In this document: one piece after another, positions 22,480 through 31,351 of the stretch
How the letters are laid out: every line of letters starts with the position of its first letter
Position numbering within the stretch: position 1 is the first letter of the stretch
Notes under the pieces: generated by a model
What the model was told of the DNA's origin: nothing
Seen by the model: only the letters and a program-made list of their open reading frames with translations
Databases searched by the model: none
Source of the DNA: Nitrospira sp.
Lineage (GTDB): Bacteria > Nitrospirota > Nitrospiria > Nitrospirales > UBA8639
DNA: 34,752 bases
Direction: 5' to 3'
Assembly (NCBI GenBank): GCA_020430245.1
Contig: JAGQKG010000012.1
Location: 1 to 34,752 of the forward strand
Position numbers and translations under genes: made by a program

Positions 22480-24793
22480 GCCCCTGCTCCCCCAACCACC
22501 GTCGCCTCTCCGAACTGAATCCACCCCAATGGCCAGGGGATTTCTCACACTACGAGCGAAATTTTCATTGTTTGTCAGTTTGGTCATCGTTCTTGCCTGC
22601 TCTAGTCTCAGTGGATACCTTATTCAGCAGGAAGCTGAAGCCATGAAAGGCGCACTACTCAAAACGGGAATCATTTTGGTCAAAACACTGAACAGAGTCA
22701 GCGTCAATCGGCTCATCATCCAAGACACGCACTATCTGGAGACGATGCTGGATGGCGCATTATCGGCACCAGAAGTCATTTATGGCATCGCACGAGATCA
22801 GAACGGTCACATGTTAGTTGGGAAATCCAAAGGAAAATTAGTGAATACCACGAGGCTGACTCGTGACGAAACCCGGCCCATATTCCCGGATGATTCCCTC
22901 ACGGAAGGACTGCTCACCTCAGCGCCCCAACCTTCAACAATCGAGCCACTTGTGACCGTCTTACATACCTCACCCCTCAAGGAAGGACTTCTCTCTGATA
23001 GGTCCGCGGAACGAAAGGGTGCAGAAAAATTCAGAATCGGCTCAGAAACCATTTATGATTTCGCTCTCCCGGTCTATCGTCAAGATAGGCGGCTCTCGAC
23101 AATAGAACTCCTGTCGGCAGAAAACCTTCAAGACAGCCTGACGGTACCCCCCAAACCATCCGCCATCATCGGCATCATCCAAATCGGCATCACCACCACA
23201 TACATGCAACAATCGCTCAACCACACGGTATGGCACATCGGTCTTCTCACCGTTGGAATCATCCTCGTGGGCATTCTTCTCACAATTCTGTTAGCCAACC
23301 GCATCGTCACCCCCCTTCAGCATCTGGCCATTGCCTCTCAAAAAATCGCTGAAGGAGATTTGTCCGTGACGGTCACGGCAGACACCCAGGATGAAGTGGG
23401 ACAACTCACCACCAGCATCGATCAGATGGCGCGAGCCCTCCAACAACGTGAAGAAGCCATCTCTCATTATGTGCACACCATCACGAAACAGGTCACACAA
23501 CTCAGTACCTTGCACCAAACCGGAATTGTGATTACCTCGACATTAGATGTCCAAAAACTGTTTTCCACCGTCCTGAAGCTTCTTCGAAAAAATTTGGGAT
23601 TCCAACGCATGATCCTGGTTCTTCAGAACCCTGGAGGCACCAAAGGCATGGTCTCCGATGTGTCAGGGGTGCCCATGGAATTAGAGAAGCAAATTCGACA
23701 CCTTGAATTTCCCACTAATCCAGGAAGCATCGATGAAACCCTATTGATCCACGGACGTCCAGTCTTGGCATATGATCTGGAGGAAATAGCCCATCAGGTG
23801 AACCCTCTCCTACTTCCAATCTGTCGACAAATGGGAGTCATCTCTTTTGTGTGCGCCCCGCTGCTGAGTCATCAACGCGTGCTGGGGTATCTGGGAGCCG
23901 ATCGGGGCAGTCAACGCTGCACACAGGAAGATCTGGATTTGCTTTTGACCATAGGTAATCACGTGGCTGTCGCCATCGACAACGCACAAGCCTATGAGGA
24001 AGTCGAAAAACTTGCCCAAACACTCGAAGAACGAGTCAAAGAACGCACGCAAGATCTGCAGTCCGCCAATGAACGTCTTCAAGAATTAGACAAGTTGAAA
24101 TCCTCCTTCGTGTCGATTGTCTCACATGAACTTCGAACGCCGATGACCTCTATTAAAGGGTTGGTGGAAAACATGTTGGATGGCTTGGTCGGTAATTTGA
24201 ATGACAGGCAATCATTCTATCTCGAACGAATGAAATACAACATCGAACGACTTACCCGGATGATTAACGATCTCTTGGACCTTTCCCGCATCGAAGCTGG
24301 CCGCATGGACTTGCACCGGAGCGCCGTCAACTTGGGCAGCCTCGCCAGAGAGGTTGTGGAAACATTGCAATCTATGGCACAGGAACGTTCTCTCACTCTC
24401 GAAGCCCATATTTCCACTCCAATCGGATTTATTCAAGGCGATCGAGATAAACTCATTCAGATTTTTACCAACCTCATCAACAACGCCCTCAAATTTACAG
24501 AATCTCCCGGGACTGTGACGGTGGAAGTGAAGGAGCGGGACGACGGCATGGTTCAAGTGTGCATTACCGATACCGGCTGCGGCATTCCCCTGGGTGAACA
24601 ACAGACGATTTTTGAACGGTTTTACCGTGGACAATCTTCTGAAATGAAAAATCGCGGAGCTGGCCTCGGCCTGGCTATTACTAAAAGTTTAGTCGAGCTG
24701 CACGGCGGATCGATTTGGGTGGAGAGTACCCCAGGAGAGGGTAGTCGCTTCTGTGTTATCTTACCCCTCATACCATCGACCACACCCTCCTAA
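22466..24793 (+). CDS. Membrane sensor histidine kinase (TM-sensor-TM-HAMP-GAF-HisKA-HATPase)
   Basis: A 775-aa inner-membrane kinase. Transmembrane helix one (about 34-54) and two (about 259-280) enclose a periplasmic domain of about 200 residues. HAMP covers about 280-333 (RIVTPLQHLAIASQKIAEGD) and GAF about 345-510. A coiled coil (EERVKERTQDLQSANERLQE) leads to HisKA with His near 555 (IVSHELRTPMTS). HATPase_c has N box NLINNALKF, DTGCGIP and GAGLGLAI. ATG 22466 overlaps the binding-protein gene, suggesting coupled translation. The binding protein may present ligand to the periplasmic domain. No complete DNA-binding regulator follows directly; the receiver-PAS protein at 24961 and the NtrC-type regulator at 26481 are the candidate acceptors. 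Confidence 0.93.
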   Translation: MSNFRPLLPQPPSPLRTESTPMARGFLTLRAKFSLFVSLVIVLACSSLSGYLIQQEAEAMKGALLKTGIILVKTLNRVSVNRLIIQDTHYLETMLDGALSAPEVIYGIARDQNGHMLVGKSKGKLVNTTRLTRDETRPIFPDDSLTEGLLTSAPQPSTIEPLVTVLHTSPLKEGLLSDRSAERKGAEKFRIGSETIYDFALPVYRQDRRLSTIELLSAENLQDSLTVPPKPSAIIGIIQIGITTTYMQQSLNHTVWHIGLLTVGIILVGILLTILLANRIVTPLQHLAIASQKIAEGDLSVTVTADTQDEVGQLTTSIDQMARALQQREEAISHYVHTITKQVTQLSTLHQTGIVITSTLDVQKLFSTVLKLLRKNLGFQRMILVLQNPGGTKGMVSDVSGVPMELEKQIRHLEFPTNPGSIDETLLIHGRPVLAYDLEEIAHQVNPLLLPICRQMGVISFVCAPLLSHQRVLGYLGADRGSQRCTQEDLDLLLTIGNHVAVAIDNAQAYEEVEKLAQTLEERVKERTQDLQSANERLQELDKLKSSFVSIVSHELRTPMTSIKGLVENMLDGLVGNLNDRQSFYLERMKYNIERLTRMINDLLDLSRIEAGRMDLHRSAVNLGSLAREVVETLQSMAQERSLTLEAHISTPIGFIQGDRDKLIQIFTNLINNALKFTESPGTVTVEVKERDDGMVQVCITDTGCGIPLGEQQTIFERFYRGQSSEMKNRGAGLGLAITKSLVELHGGSIWVESTPGEGSRFCVILPLIPSTTPS

Positions 24794-24819
24794 AACTCAG
24801 AAATGAGGTCGATAACAGA

Positions 24820-24858
24820 TGTATCCGTTTAGATACAACAATTATCTAAAATCATACG
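24820..24858. promoter_or_regulatory. TGTATC-N6-GATACA operator with a degenerate second site
   Basis: A perfect site lies at 24820-24837 (spacer CGTTTA). A weaker one at 24841-24858 (ATTATC-N6-CATACG) starts 21 bp later, the same spacing as at 20377. It is 102 bp upstream of the receiver-PAS gene. Downstream, ATTGCAG at 24919 corresponds to the TTGCA element at the other two loci. Confidence 0.58.
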
Positions 24859-24960
24859 CTTTTTGTTTTCATATTTTCCCATTTCTTCGAAAAACAACCA
24901 TTTACCTAAGCCTACAAATTGCAGAACTTTTTTCTAGTATTGTCTGCAAAGGGAAGAAAC

Positions 24961-25848
24961 ATGTCACCCTTGGCCACAAAGCCGCGAATTTTGCTCGTGG
25001 ATGACGACACTGACATTCTTCTGGCCCTCTCTGATTACCTTCGCCGAGAAGGTTTTGAGGTAGATCCTGTAAAGACCGGAGTAGCTGCCCTTCAAAAAAG
25101 TACTACCTCATCATATGATGCCGTGCTGCTCGACGTTGGACTTCCAGATCGAGATGGCATTGAAGTTCTCAATGAACTCTCTCAAGTGCACCCACACCTG
25201 CCCGTCATCCTGTTAACTGCCTTTACTTCCTTACGAAAGACTGCCAATCCCGACATCCTTGATAAGGCTTTTGCGTACCTCATCAAACCGTACCAACGGC
25301 AGGAAGTTAAATCTGCTCTTCATCGAGCCTGTCTGGCACGAAACATTGCGATCGCTGGGTGGCAAGGCTCATCCGTACCCACTCTTCCAATAGCCAGCTT
25401 CCCTTCTCTTCTTCAACCAAGCTCAACCGGAGCTTCACCCGATGAGGCATCGCAACACCCATTAAACCTCACCGCATATGAACGGCTGGCAGAGTATGCT
25501 CAACTGATGCAATTCGCTTTTGATCATGTACCCGATGGAATTTTGGTAGCGGATTCGGATAAACGCTTACGTTTTGCCAATCAGGCGGCTTGCAACGCTT
25601 TAGGATATACACAGGAAGAACTCAAATCTCTTCGAATTCCCGACATTGCCCCCTACCATGACAATGAGAAATTCCAACAACGGCTGGAAAGCTTACGAAA
25701 GGGTCAACCCTTATCGTTCCCATCGATCCACCGCACCAAAAGTGGCCAGGAATTCTCGATCGAAATTTCAGTGTACCTCCTCAATTTTCAAGGTCAGGAA
25801 TTTACCTGCGCGGTGACCCGTCCTGTGGAGGAGAAATCACATGCATGA
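24961..25848 (+). CDS. Response regulator with PAS domain (REC-PAS), paralogue of 6361-7167
   Basis: A 295-aa soluble protein. The receiver covers about 8-125 (LLVDDDTD acidic pocket, acceptor Asp in AVLLDVGLPDRDG, switch Thr in LLTAFTS, Lys in YLIKPY). A Ser/Pro-rich linker (about 140-180) leads to a PAS domain (about 190-290: FAFDHVPDGILVADSDKRLRFANQAACNALGY, KSGQEFSIEIS). There is no output domain. ATG 24961 has AGGGAAG five to six bases upstream. It follows the histidine kinase by 167 bp but has its own operator-bearing promoter region. The same architecture and operator as the protein at 6361 suggest a paralogous pair; phospho-transfer from the kinase upstream is likely but unproven. Confidence 0.9.
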   Translation: MSPLATKPRILLVDDDTDILLALSDYLRREGFEVDPVKTGVAALQKSTTSSYDAVLLDVGLPDRDGIEVLNELSQVHPHLPVILLTAFTSLRKTANPDILDKAFAYLIKPYQRQEVKSALHRACLARNIAIAGWQGSSVPTLPIASFPSLLQPSSTGASPDEASQHPLNLTAYERLAEYAQLMQFAFDHVPDGILVADSDKRLRFANQAACNALGYTQEELKSLRIPDIAPYHDNEKFQQRLESLRKGQPLSFPSIHRTKSGQEFSIEISVYLLNFQGQEFTCAVTRPVEEKSHA

Positions 25849-26480
25849 GACCTAGGAAATTATTTGGACACCCAGGTCATGTGGTTGTCACACACCATAC
25901 CCTACCGGATCTGAAACAGCGAAACACTTTCAGGACGCTCACATGACCGAGAATGCCCCGTGCAGAGAAAGATACAAGCAAGAGAAAATGAATACGACCT
26001 CTCAGGAAAGAGCGAAAAAGCATCTGGGACATTTTAGATTAGTGAAGGAAAACCGGAGGGTATAAAGCAAGGCTCAATCCTCACATACCAGACTGGCATT
26101 CAGGATGCTTTTCAAAAAGGGGCACCTTTCAGGATGGAACAACATGACGTCCTCTTCCCTTGGCCCTGTTCACCTACTCCTCCATGCGCTCTGCCCATCC
26201 ATATGGGTACGGTCTTGCTGGACGAGCTTTTTTAACACTTCAAAATTTTTATCCGGCGGCTTTCAGTTATTCATTTTGTTGATGAAATGGCCAAATTTTG
26301 TCAATATTCAACAGCGCCACTCAACTGGGCAAGCAGTCGTTATAGAGATATGCCTGCGAGTGCCAGCATTCGGACCAATGGCAAGCTAGACCATAAGCCC
26401 CCATTCCCCTTATACCAGTAAACAATCGTTCGTTTGAGCCTTGAGGAGTCTTTCCCCGATTCTTCAAAACCCCAAAGTGG
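25849..26480. other. Intergenic region between converging genes
   Basis: About 630 bp between the receiver-PAS gene and the end of the NtrC-type gene, which converge on it. A 94-aa frame at 26105-26389 is Trp/Phe/Leu-rich with no ribosome site and looks like chance. No clear terminator or RNA gene is visible. Confidence 0.5.
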
Positions 26481-27890
26481 TCAGGAATCCTCAGTATTCT
26501 GCTGGATGCCTTTTTGTTTAAGAAGACGTGAGAGATAAGTACGTTGAAGCCCCAAAAGCTCTGAAGCTTTGGTTTGGCTCCAATTGCTCCGACGCATAGC
26601 CTGTTCCAAAATGCGGGTTCCGAACCGGTCCAGAGATTCATGGTAGGGGAGGTTGTCGACCTCATCGAGTTCGTCTTTTCCTCCTCCCAATCCCAAAAGG
26701 TCTGGAGTAATTTCTTCATCTACCCCCAACACCACTGCTCGAGCAATAGCATTATCCAGTTCACGAATATTGCCGGGCCATGCGTAACATCGCATAGTTT
26801 GGATGGCAGACCTGGAGAACCTCCGCTTCCGTTTTTTCATTTCCCGCATGTGGCGGGCTAAAAAATGCTCGGCAAGAGGAATGATATCTTCGGGACGATC
26901 ACGCAATGGTGGTAATAGCAAGTTCACGACATTCAGACGGAAGTACAGGTCCTCTCGAAAAGTCCTCTCTTTGACCGCTCGCTTCAGATCCTTGTTGGTG
27001 GCCGCAATCACCCGAATGTTGACGCGGACCAATCGCGTCCCACCTACCCGGGGAAACTCATGATCCTGAAGCACCCGGAGTAACTTCGCCTGAAGCCCAA
27101 GCGGCATATCGCCAATTTCATCCAGGAAAACGGTTCCTCCATCCGCCGCTTCGATTTTCCCTTTCTGGAAAGAGTCCGCCCCGGTAAACGCCCCCTTTTC
27201 ATGACCAAAGAGTTCGTTCTCCAAGAGGGTTTCTGTGAGAGCCACGCAATTGATGATACTGAAGGGCATATCACGCCGATCACTCCATTGATGAATTGAC
27301 CGGGCAAACAGCTCCTTCCCCGTCCCGCTTTCTCCCAACAGCAACACAGTGGCATCAGTTTCGGCGGCACGTGTGGCCAGCTCCACCATTGAATGCACCT
27401 GAGCGCTTGTCCCAATGATTTGGCTATACCGGCTTTCTACTTCCATACGCAGAGCGGCAACCTGCCGCCCTAACGCTTCCCGAGTTAAGACTTTTTTGAG
27501 GACAAGGGCCAGATGATCCAACTCAATAGGCTTCGTGAGAAAGTCATAGGCTCCGGCTTTCATGGCTTCAACGGCTTTGGAAATGGTGCCATGAGCCGTC
27601 ATGACCACTACAGGCAACGGGAGACACTCTCCTCCACTAAATGCTTGAGATTCCACTTCCCCATTTTTTTTTACACCGATTTTGGCTAATTGGCTCAACA
27701 CTTCCATACCGGCCATTTGTGGCATTTCCAAATCCAACAGCATGAGGTGAGGAAAGTCCTGCTCATATTTCTCCAATGCTTCTTGACCATTTCCAGCGGC
27801 AATCGTGTCATAGCCAAGAGCTTCTAAGCGATCTGTGAGCATGAGGACAATGTCGGGATGATCATCCACGATGAGGATTTTCTTCTTCAT
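26481..27890 (-). CDS. NtrC-family sigma-54-dependent response regulator
   Basis: A 469-aa transcription activator. The receiver (about 1-135) has acceptor Asp in [13 protein letters not shown] and Lys in FLTKPI; between its third helix and fourth strand is an insertion of about 14 residues ([14 protein letters not shown]) not usual in the family. The AAA+ domain (about 155-385) has Walker A GESGTGKE, the sigma-54-contacting GAFTGA loop, Walker [13 protein letters not shown], and the R-finger region. A Fis-type helix-turn-helix ends the protein ([20 protein letters not shown]). ATG 27890 has GGAG ten bases upstream. As the only DNA-binding regulator in the sensory cluster it is the natural candidate for the TGTATC-N6-GATACA sites; this is inference. 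Confidence 0.94.
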   Translation of the reverse strand: MKKKILIVDDHPDIVLMLTDRLEALGYDTIAAGNGQEALEKYEQDFPHLMLLDLEMPQMAGMEVLSQLAKIGVKKNGEVESQAFSGGECLPLPVVVMTAHGTISKAVEAMKAGAYDFLTKPIELDHLALVLKKVLTREALGRQVAALRMEVESRYSQIIGTSAQVHSMVELATRAAETDATVLLLGESGTGKELFARSIHQWSDRRDMPFSIINCVALTETLLENELFGHEKGAFTGADSFQKGKIEAADGGTVFLDEIGDMPLGLQAKLLRVLQDHEFPRVGGTRLVRVNIRVIAATNKDLKRAVKERTFREDLYFRLNVVNLLLPPLRDRPEDIIPLAEHFLARHMREMKKRKRRFSRSAIQTMRCYAWPGNIRELDNAIARAVVLGVDEEITPDLLGLGGGKDELDEVDNLPYHESLDRFGTRILEQAMRRSNWSQTKASELLGLQRTYLSRLLKQKGIQQNTEDS

Positions 27891-27971
27891 GAGAGTTCTA
27901 CTCCTTAAGCCCGCACCTGATTGTCCCATATCTATAAATTCATAGCACAGTCACAGCCACCTGAGAACACC

Positions 27972-28931
27972 TTAGCTGTCAAGCGCCTCCAGAACGGCTG
28001 CAGCCAAAAGCGGAACCATCAATTCATGATGGCCGGTCAGCGCATAACCCTTTCCACCTTTTTGCGTTGGCCGTTTGACGACATTGGTCATCGGCCGGTA
28101 ATGCGAGAGAAAATCCATATTCACGGTTGTGATCTGTTTTAAGGCTCGCCCCAGATTCCGACCCAACGTCACGGTCTTGAGAAAGACTTCCGGCATCATG
28201 ACGGCTGATCCCAAATTGATATACACCCCCCCTTCCATCTTCGACACCACTGCGGCCAGTTTGCGAAAATCCAATAACGAGCCCCCACCAATCGCTTCTC
28301 CGTTTGCCTGAGGATGCATGTGAATGATATCGGTCCCGATCGCCACATGCACCGTGACGGGAAGACCAAGTTGCGCACCGGCTGCCAGCAAACTCCATCG
28401 CCGATGGGGAAATTTCCTGGGATGCTTCAGGAGATATCGACCGACCCCTTCTCCAATACCCAAACCCTCTTTCCAGCCCTTCACAATCGCCTCATTTAAG
28501 ATGCGTCCCGTGTCTTCCGCCATACCAAATCGTCCTGAATCTATTTCGGCTTCGACCTCCTCCGAGGTTTGACCCAGATACGCTAACTCAAAGTCGTGAA
28601 TGATGACGGCCCCATTCATGGCCACTGCGGTAATCACACCCTTCCGCATCAAATCCACGATAATGGGATTCAGACCGACCTTGGTCGGATGGGCCCCCAT
28701 ACCGAGGATAACTGGTTTTCCCCGCCGTCTGGCATTGGCAATCGCCGTCACCACAGCTCGGAAAGTTTTGCCTGCTAATATATCCGGCAAGGTTTTGAGA
28801 AACGTTTGAAAGGAACCAGCACGCTGCCAAGGTGAGCCAAAATCCGCCATCTTCACTTTGGAATGACGGGTCTGAAGCGGGTAGGTGCGAAGCCGCTCGA
28901 GATTCAGCTTCGGGGACGTACCGGTCGGCAA
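27972..28931 (-). CDS. Deoxyhypusine-synthase-like protein, uncharacterised
   Basis: A protein of about 319 aa resembling bacterial deoxyhypusine-synthase-family proteins of unknown role. Recognisable segments are LERLRTYPL near the start, VILGMGAHPTKVGLNPIIVDLM, NGAVIIHDFELAYLGQTSEE, GRFGMAEDTGRILNEAI, GTDIIHMHPQANGEAIG and GYALTGHHELMVPLL at the end. These give a Rossmann-type NAD-binding plan. Bacteria lack eIF5A hypusination, so the substrate differs. The start is unclear: TTG 28931, just after the gmhA stop with CAGGG upstream, is my choice; the frame is open to 28967. It is co-directional with gmhA, four bases away, which hints at sugar metabolism. Family naming is from memory of motifs. 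Confidence 0.7.
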   Translation of the reverse strand: MPTGTSPKLNLERLRTYPLQTRHSKVKMADFGSPWQRAGSFQTFLKTLPDILAGKTFRAVVTAIANARRRGKPVILGMGAHPTKVGLNPIIVDLMRKGVITAVAMNGAVIIHDFELAYLGQTSEEVEAEIDSGRFGMAEDTGRILNEAIVKGWKEGLGIGEGVGRYLLKHPRKFPHRRWSLLAAGAQLGLPVTVHVAIGTDIIHMHPQANGEAIGGGSLLDFRKLAAVVSKMEGGVYINLGSAVMMPEVFLKTVTLGRNLGRALKQITTVNMDFLSHYRPMTNVVKRPTQKGGKGYALTGHHELMVPLLAAAVLEALDS

Positions 28932-28935
28932 TGAT

Positions 28936-29517
28936 TTAGCCCTGATCACCAAAAAGACGCTCTTCAATAAATTCGCACAACACGTGACCCAGTGTGATGT
29001 GACATTCTTGAATACGTGCCGTCACTGAAGAAGGGACCCGAAAACAATAATCGACGAGATCCCCCACTTTTCCCCCTATGGCGCCTGTCCAAGCCACGGT
29101 GACCAGGCCACGGTCAGTGGCCGCTTCCACACCACGGATTACATTCAGGGAGTTCCCACTGGTGCTAATGGCAATAGCCACATCCCCCTTGCGACCATGC
29201 GCCTGTACTTGCCGGGAGAAGATATCAGTATAGTCGTAATCATTCGCAATACAGGTAATAGCAGCCATATCACAGGCCAAGGCCAGGGCAGGAAGAGGAT
29301 CGCGATCACGGCGATACCGACCGACAAATTCCGCGGCAAGATGCGAGGCATCCGTCGCACTTCCACCATTCCCAAAGAGCAAGACCTTTCGGCCATCACG
29401 AAATGCGCGGATCAGCAATTGACCGACTTCAACCACACGTTCCGCGTGGGTTCGGATAAATTCATTTTTGACATCGGCACTGGTTTCAAAGGCCTGGATA
29501 ACCGCTTCAATATTCAT
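28936..29517 (-). CDS. gmhA: Phosphoheptose isomerase (SIS domain)
   Basis: Converts sedoheptulose 7-phosphate to D-glycero-D-manno-heptose 7-phosphate, the first step to the heptose of LPS core. The 193-aa product has the full SIS-domain signature: VLLFGNGGSATDASHLAAEFVGR, AIANDYDY, GDVAIAISTSGNSLNV and the C-terminal QECHITLGHVLCEFIEERLF with its metal- or substrate-binding Glu and His. Length matches GmhA (about 190 aa). DiaA-type proteins are similar, but the heptose-isomerase residues (ASHLAAEF, CHITLGH) favour GmhA. The start is ATG 29517; a TTG at 29547 is possible. It implies a Gram-negative envelope. The deoxyhypusine-synthase-like gene follows directly. Confidence 0.9.
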   Translation of the reverse strand: MNIEAVIQAFETSADVKNEFIRTHAERVVEVGQLLIRAFRDGRKVLLFGNGGSATDASHLAAEFVGRYRRDRDPLPALALACDMAAITCIANDYDYTDIFSRQVQAHGRKGDVAIAISTSGNSLNVIRGVEAATDRGLVTVAWTGAIGGKVGDLVDYCFRVPSSVTARIQECHITLGHVLCEFIEERLFGDQG

Positions 29518-29653
29518 CGTGGCCGATTCTATCAGGATGGGACTCAAATTTCACACTGTACAATGAGAAAGACAGGGGTTATCTGTTGAAAGCATGATAT
29601 CCAGCATCAGGTTTCTTGCCGGTCTCCTCGACCGATGATATAGTTGACCCATT

Positions 29654-30916
29654 GTGAGTGCCCATATCCCCACCAAAGCACTCCTACTCGCCATTCAAGC
29701 CGACCCTACGTCCGCCATCGCCATTATCCAATATTTAAATCCTGACATGGTGTGTTTTTTTCTGCACGAGTCTCATAAAGAGGTCGTGGAGTCTCAAATC
29801 CCTCCTGCCCTGTCCCGCATGCCCCAACGTTGGGATTGGATCTTCACACCTTTTCCCGAAAGTTTTTCTGCATGCCAAAAGGCCCTGGCCCAGAAGCTTG
29901 GACCTCTGTTGACGACCTGGAAGGTGATGCCAGGCGAACTGGTGATTGATATCACCAATGCAACCGCTGGTATGGCTTCTGCGATGGTACTGACAGGATT
30001 TCCCTTTTCCACCAAAGTGTTGTTATTTCCCGGTCATCCTTATCCGTCTGCTGACCAGGCTGCGGAAGAGATCACCAAACTGGTGTCACAATCTGAAGCA
30101 TCTGCCAATCCTTGGGATGAAGAAGCGCCACGTCTACGACACGAGGCGTGCTACTCTTTCAACCACGGCTCGTACGATGCGGCTGTGAAAGGGTTTCACA
30201 CCCTGGAACATCGCATCAGCGGCGGACTAAAACCCTTCTATCGGGCCTTGGCCGATGTTGCACTGGCCTATGGCCTCTGGGATCAACTGCTCTATCGCGC
30301 TGCCTGGGAAAAATTAAAAGGCGGGATCAAGGCCCTGGAACTGGCCTCTGTGTGGGGTGGCCCTCCAGGCTTGGATCGTCTCATTCACGCGCTCAAAGGA
30401 AATCTCACGTTCCTTGACCGAATTGTACTGGATTCCAAAGACATTAAACCGGCAGTGTCTCTCGACTTATTGGCATGGGCCAAGCGCCGTGGAGATCGGG
30501 GACGGGATCTTGAAGCCGCCACTCATGTCCTCCTTCGAGCCTTGGAAGCCTTTGCTCAATCCAGATTGTTTACCCAGTATCGTCTGAAAAGTTGGGATGT
30601 GAATCTCGAACGACTCCCGGAGGACTTAGGAGACACCTGTCGCAGGCAATATCTCAACGAAATTGATGGGAAATATCGCCTTCCTTTGCAGGCGCAATTT
30701 CAAGCGTTGGCGGCTCTTGGAGATCCCATGGGGCAACGCTTTGTCACGGATTGGTCAAAAATGAAGTCCTTATTTGATGCCGCTGATCATGCGCTATTGG
30801 GTTACGGATTTGAACCCATTAAACCCGAACGCTTCCACCAACTCTATGACCTGGTGATCAATTTAAGTGGCGTGGCTCCCACCGACCTTCCAGAGTTTCC
30901 GACCATGAATGTGTAG
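29654..30916 (+). CDS. CARF-like protein of the TIGR02710 type, no CRISPR nearby
   Basis: A 420-aa protein. Residues about 5-130 resemble a CARF domain: ALLLAIQADPTSAIAIIQYL, NPDMVCFFL and the nucleotide-binding DITNATAGMASAM (99-111), matching the D-x-TGGTK-x-M signature in altered form. The C-terminal half (about 265-410: LLAWAKRRGDRGRDLEAATH, RALEAFAQSRLF, ADHALLGYGFEP) matches TIGR02710 CRISPR-associated proteins, whose usual RN-x-S-x-LAHGF-x-P HEPN-like motif is changed so that the Arg and His are absent. CARF proteins bind cyclic oligoadenylates made by type III CRISPR. No cas gene or repeat array is visible. It starts at GTG 29654, divergent from gmhA, with a thioesterase and lipB downstream. 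Confidence 0.68.
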   Translation: MSAHIPTKALLLAIQADPTSAIAIIQYLNPDMVCFFLHESHKEVVESQIPPALSRMPQRWDWIFTPFPESFSACQKALAQKLGPLLTTWKVMPGELVIDITNATAGMASAMVLTGFPFSTKVLLFPGHPYPSADQAAEEITKLVSQSEASANPWDEEAPRLRHEACYSFNHGSYDAAVKGFHTLEHRISGGLKPFYRALADVALAYGLWDQLLYRAAWEKLKGGIKALELASVWGGPPGLDRLIHALKGNLTFLDRIVLDSKDIKPAVSLDLLAWAKRRGDRGRDLEAATHVLLRALEAFAQSRLFTQYRLKSWDVNLERLPEDLGDTCRRQYLNEIDGKYRLPLQAQFQALAALGDPMGQRFVTDWSKMKSLFDAADHALLGYGFEPIKPERFHQLYDLVINLSGVAPTDLPEFPTMNV

Positions 30917-30934
30917 CGGAAACGACCAGCCGGA

Positions 30935-31321
30935 ATGGAAGTACGAGTCTATTATGAAGATACAGATTGTGGAGGAGTCGTCTACTACGCCAACTATCTT
31001 AAATACTTTGAACGAGCCCGAACGCATTACTTGGATAGCCATGGCCTGTCGGTTGCCACGTTGATACAAGAAGGAACAGAATTTCGCGTGATACGCGCTG
31101 AACTTTCCTATCGATCGGCTGCCACCTATGGAGAGACCCTGGTGGTCGAGACAACGGTGACGGCCGATCGACGAATTTCTCTCACATTTTCCCATTCAAT
31201 CAAGGATCGCTCCAGCAAGAGATTGGTCGTGGAAGGTTCGGCAACTCTCGTGGCGGTCGATACCAACGGCAAAATCAAACGCGTTCCACCTCCCATTCTG
31301 ACAGCTTTGGGCCTCCCGTAA
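30935..31321 (+). CDS. Acyl-CoA thioesterase, YbgC/4HBT family
   Basis: A 128-aa single hotdog-fold thioesterase. The N-terminal VYYEDTDCGGVVYYANYL carries the catalytic Asp and the family signature, followed by ERARTHYLDSHGLS and a strand-rich C-terminal half ending in PPPILTALGLP. YbgC-type enzymes cleave short acyl-CoA or acyl-ACP thioesters and are often linked to the Tol-Pal system, but no tol gene is nearby. It lies 18 bp after the CARF-like gene and 30 bp before lipB, all rightward, so the three are probably one operon. Confidence 0.93.
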   Translation: MEVRVYYEDTDCGGVVYYANYLKYFERARTHYLDSHGLSVATLIQEGTEFRVIRAELSYRSAATYGETLVVETTVTADRRISLTFSHSIKDRSSKRLVVEGSATLVAVDTNGKIKRVPPPILTALGLP

Positions 31322-31351
31322 GTATTTACTTCTTTCTGAGAATGTATTCCT

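Noticed and set aside
26105-26389. 94-aa frame between the converging genes
   Set aside because: No ribosome site, Trp/Phe-rich random composition.
29654-30916. R-x6-H pattern (RDLEAATH, about residues 284-291) as an active HEPN motif
   Set aside because: In related proteins this segment reads like a non-catalytic helix; the expected HEPN-like site lies further on and is degenerate here.
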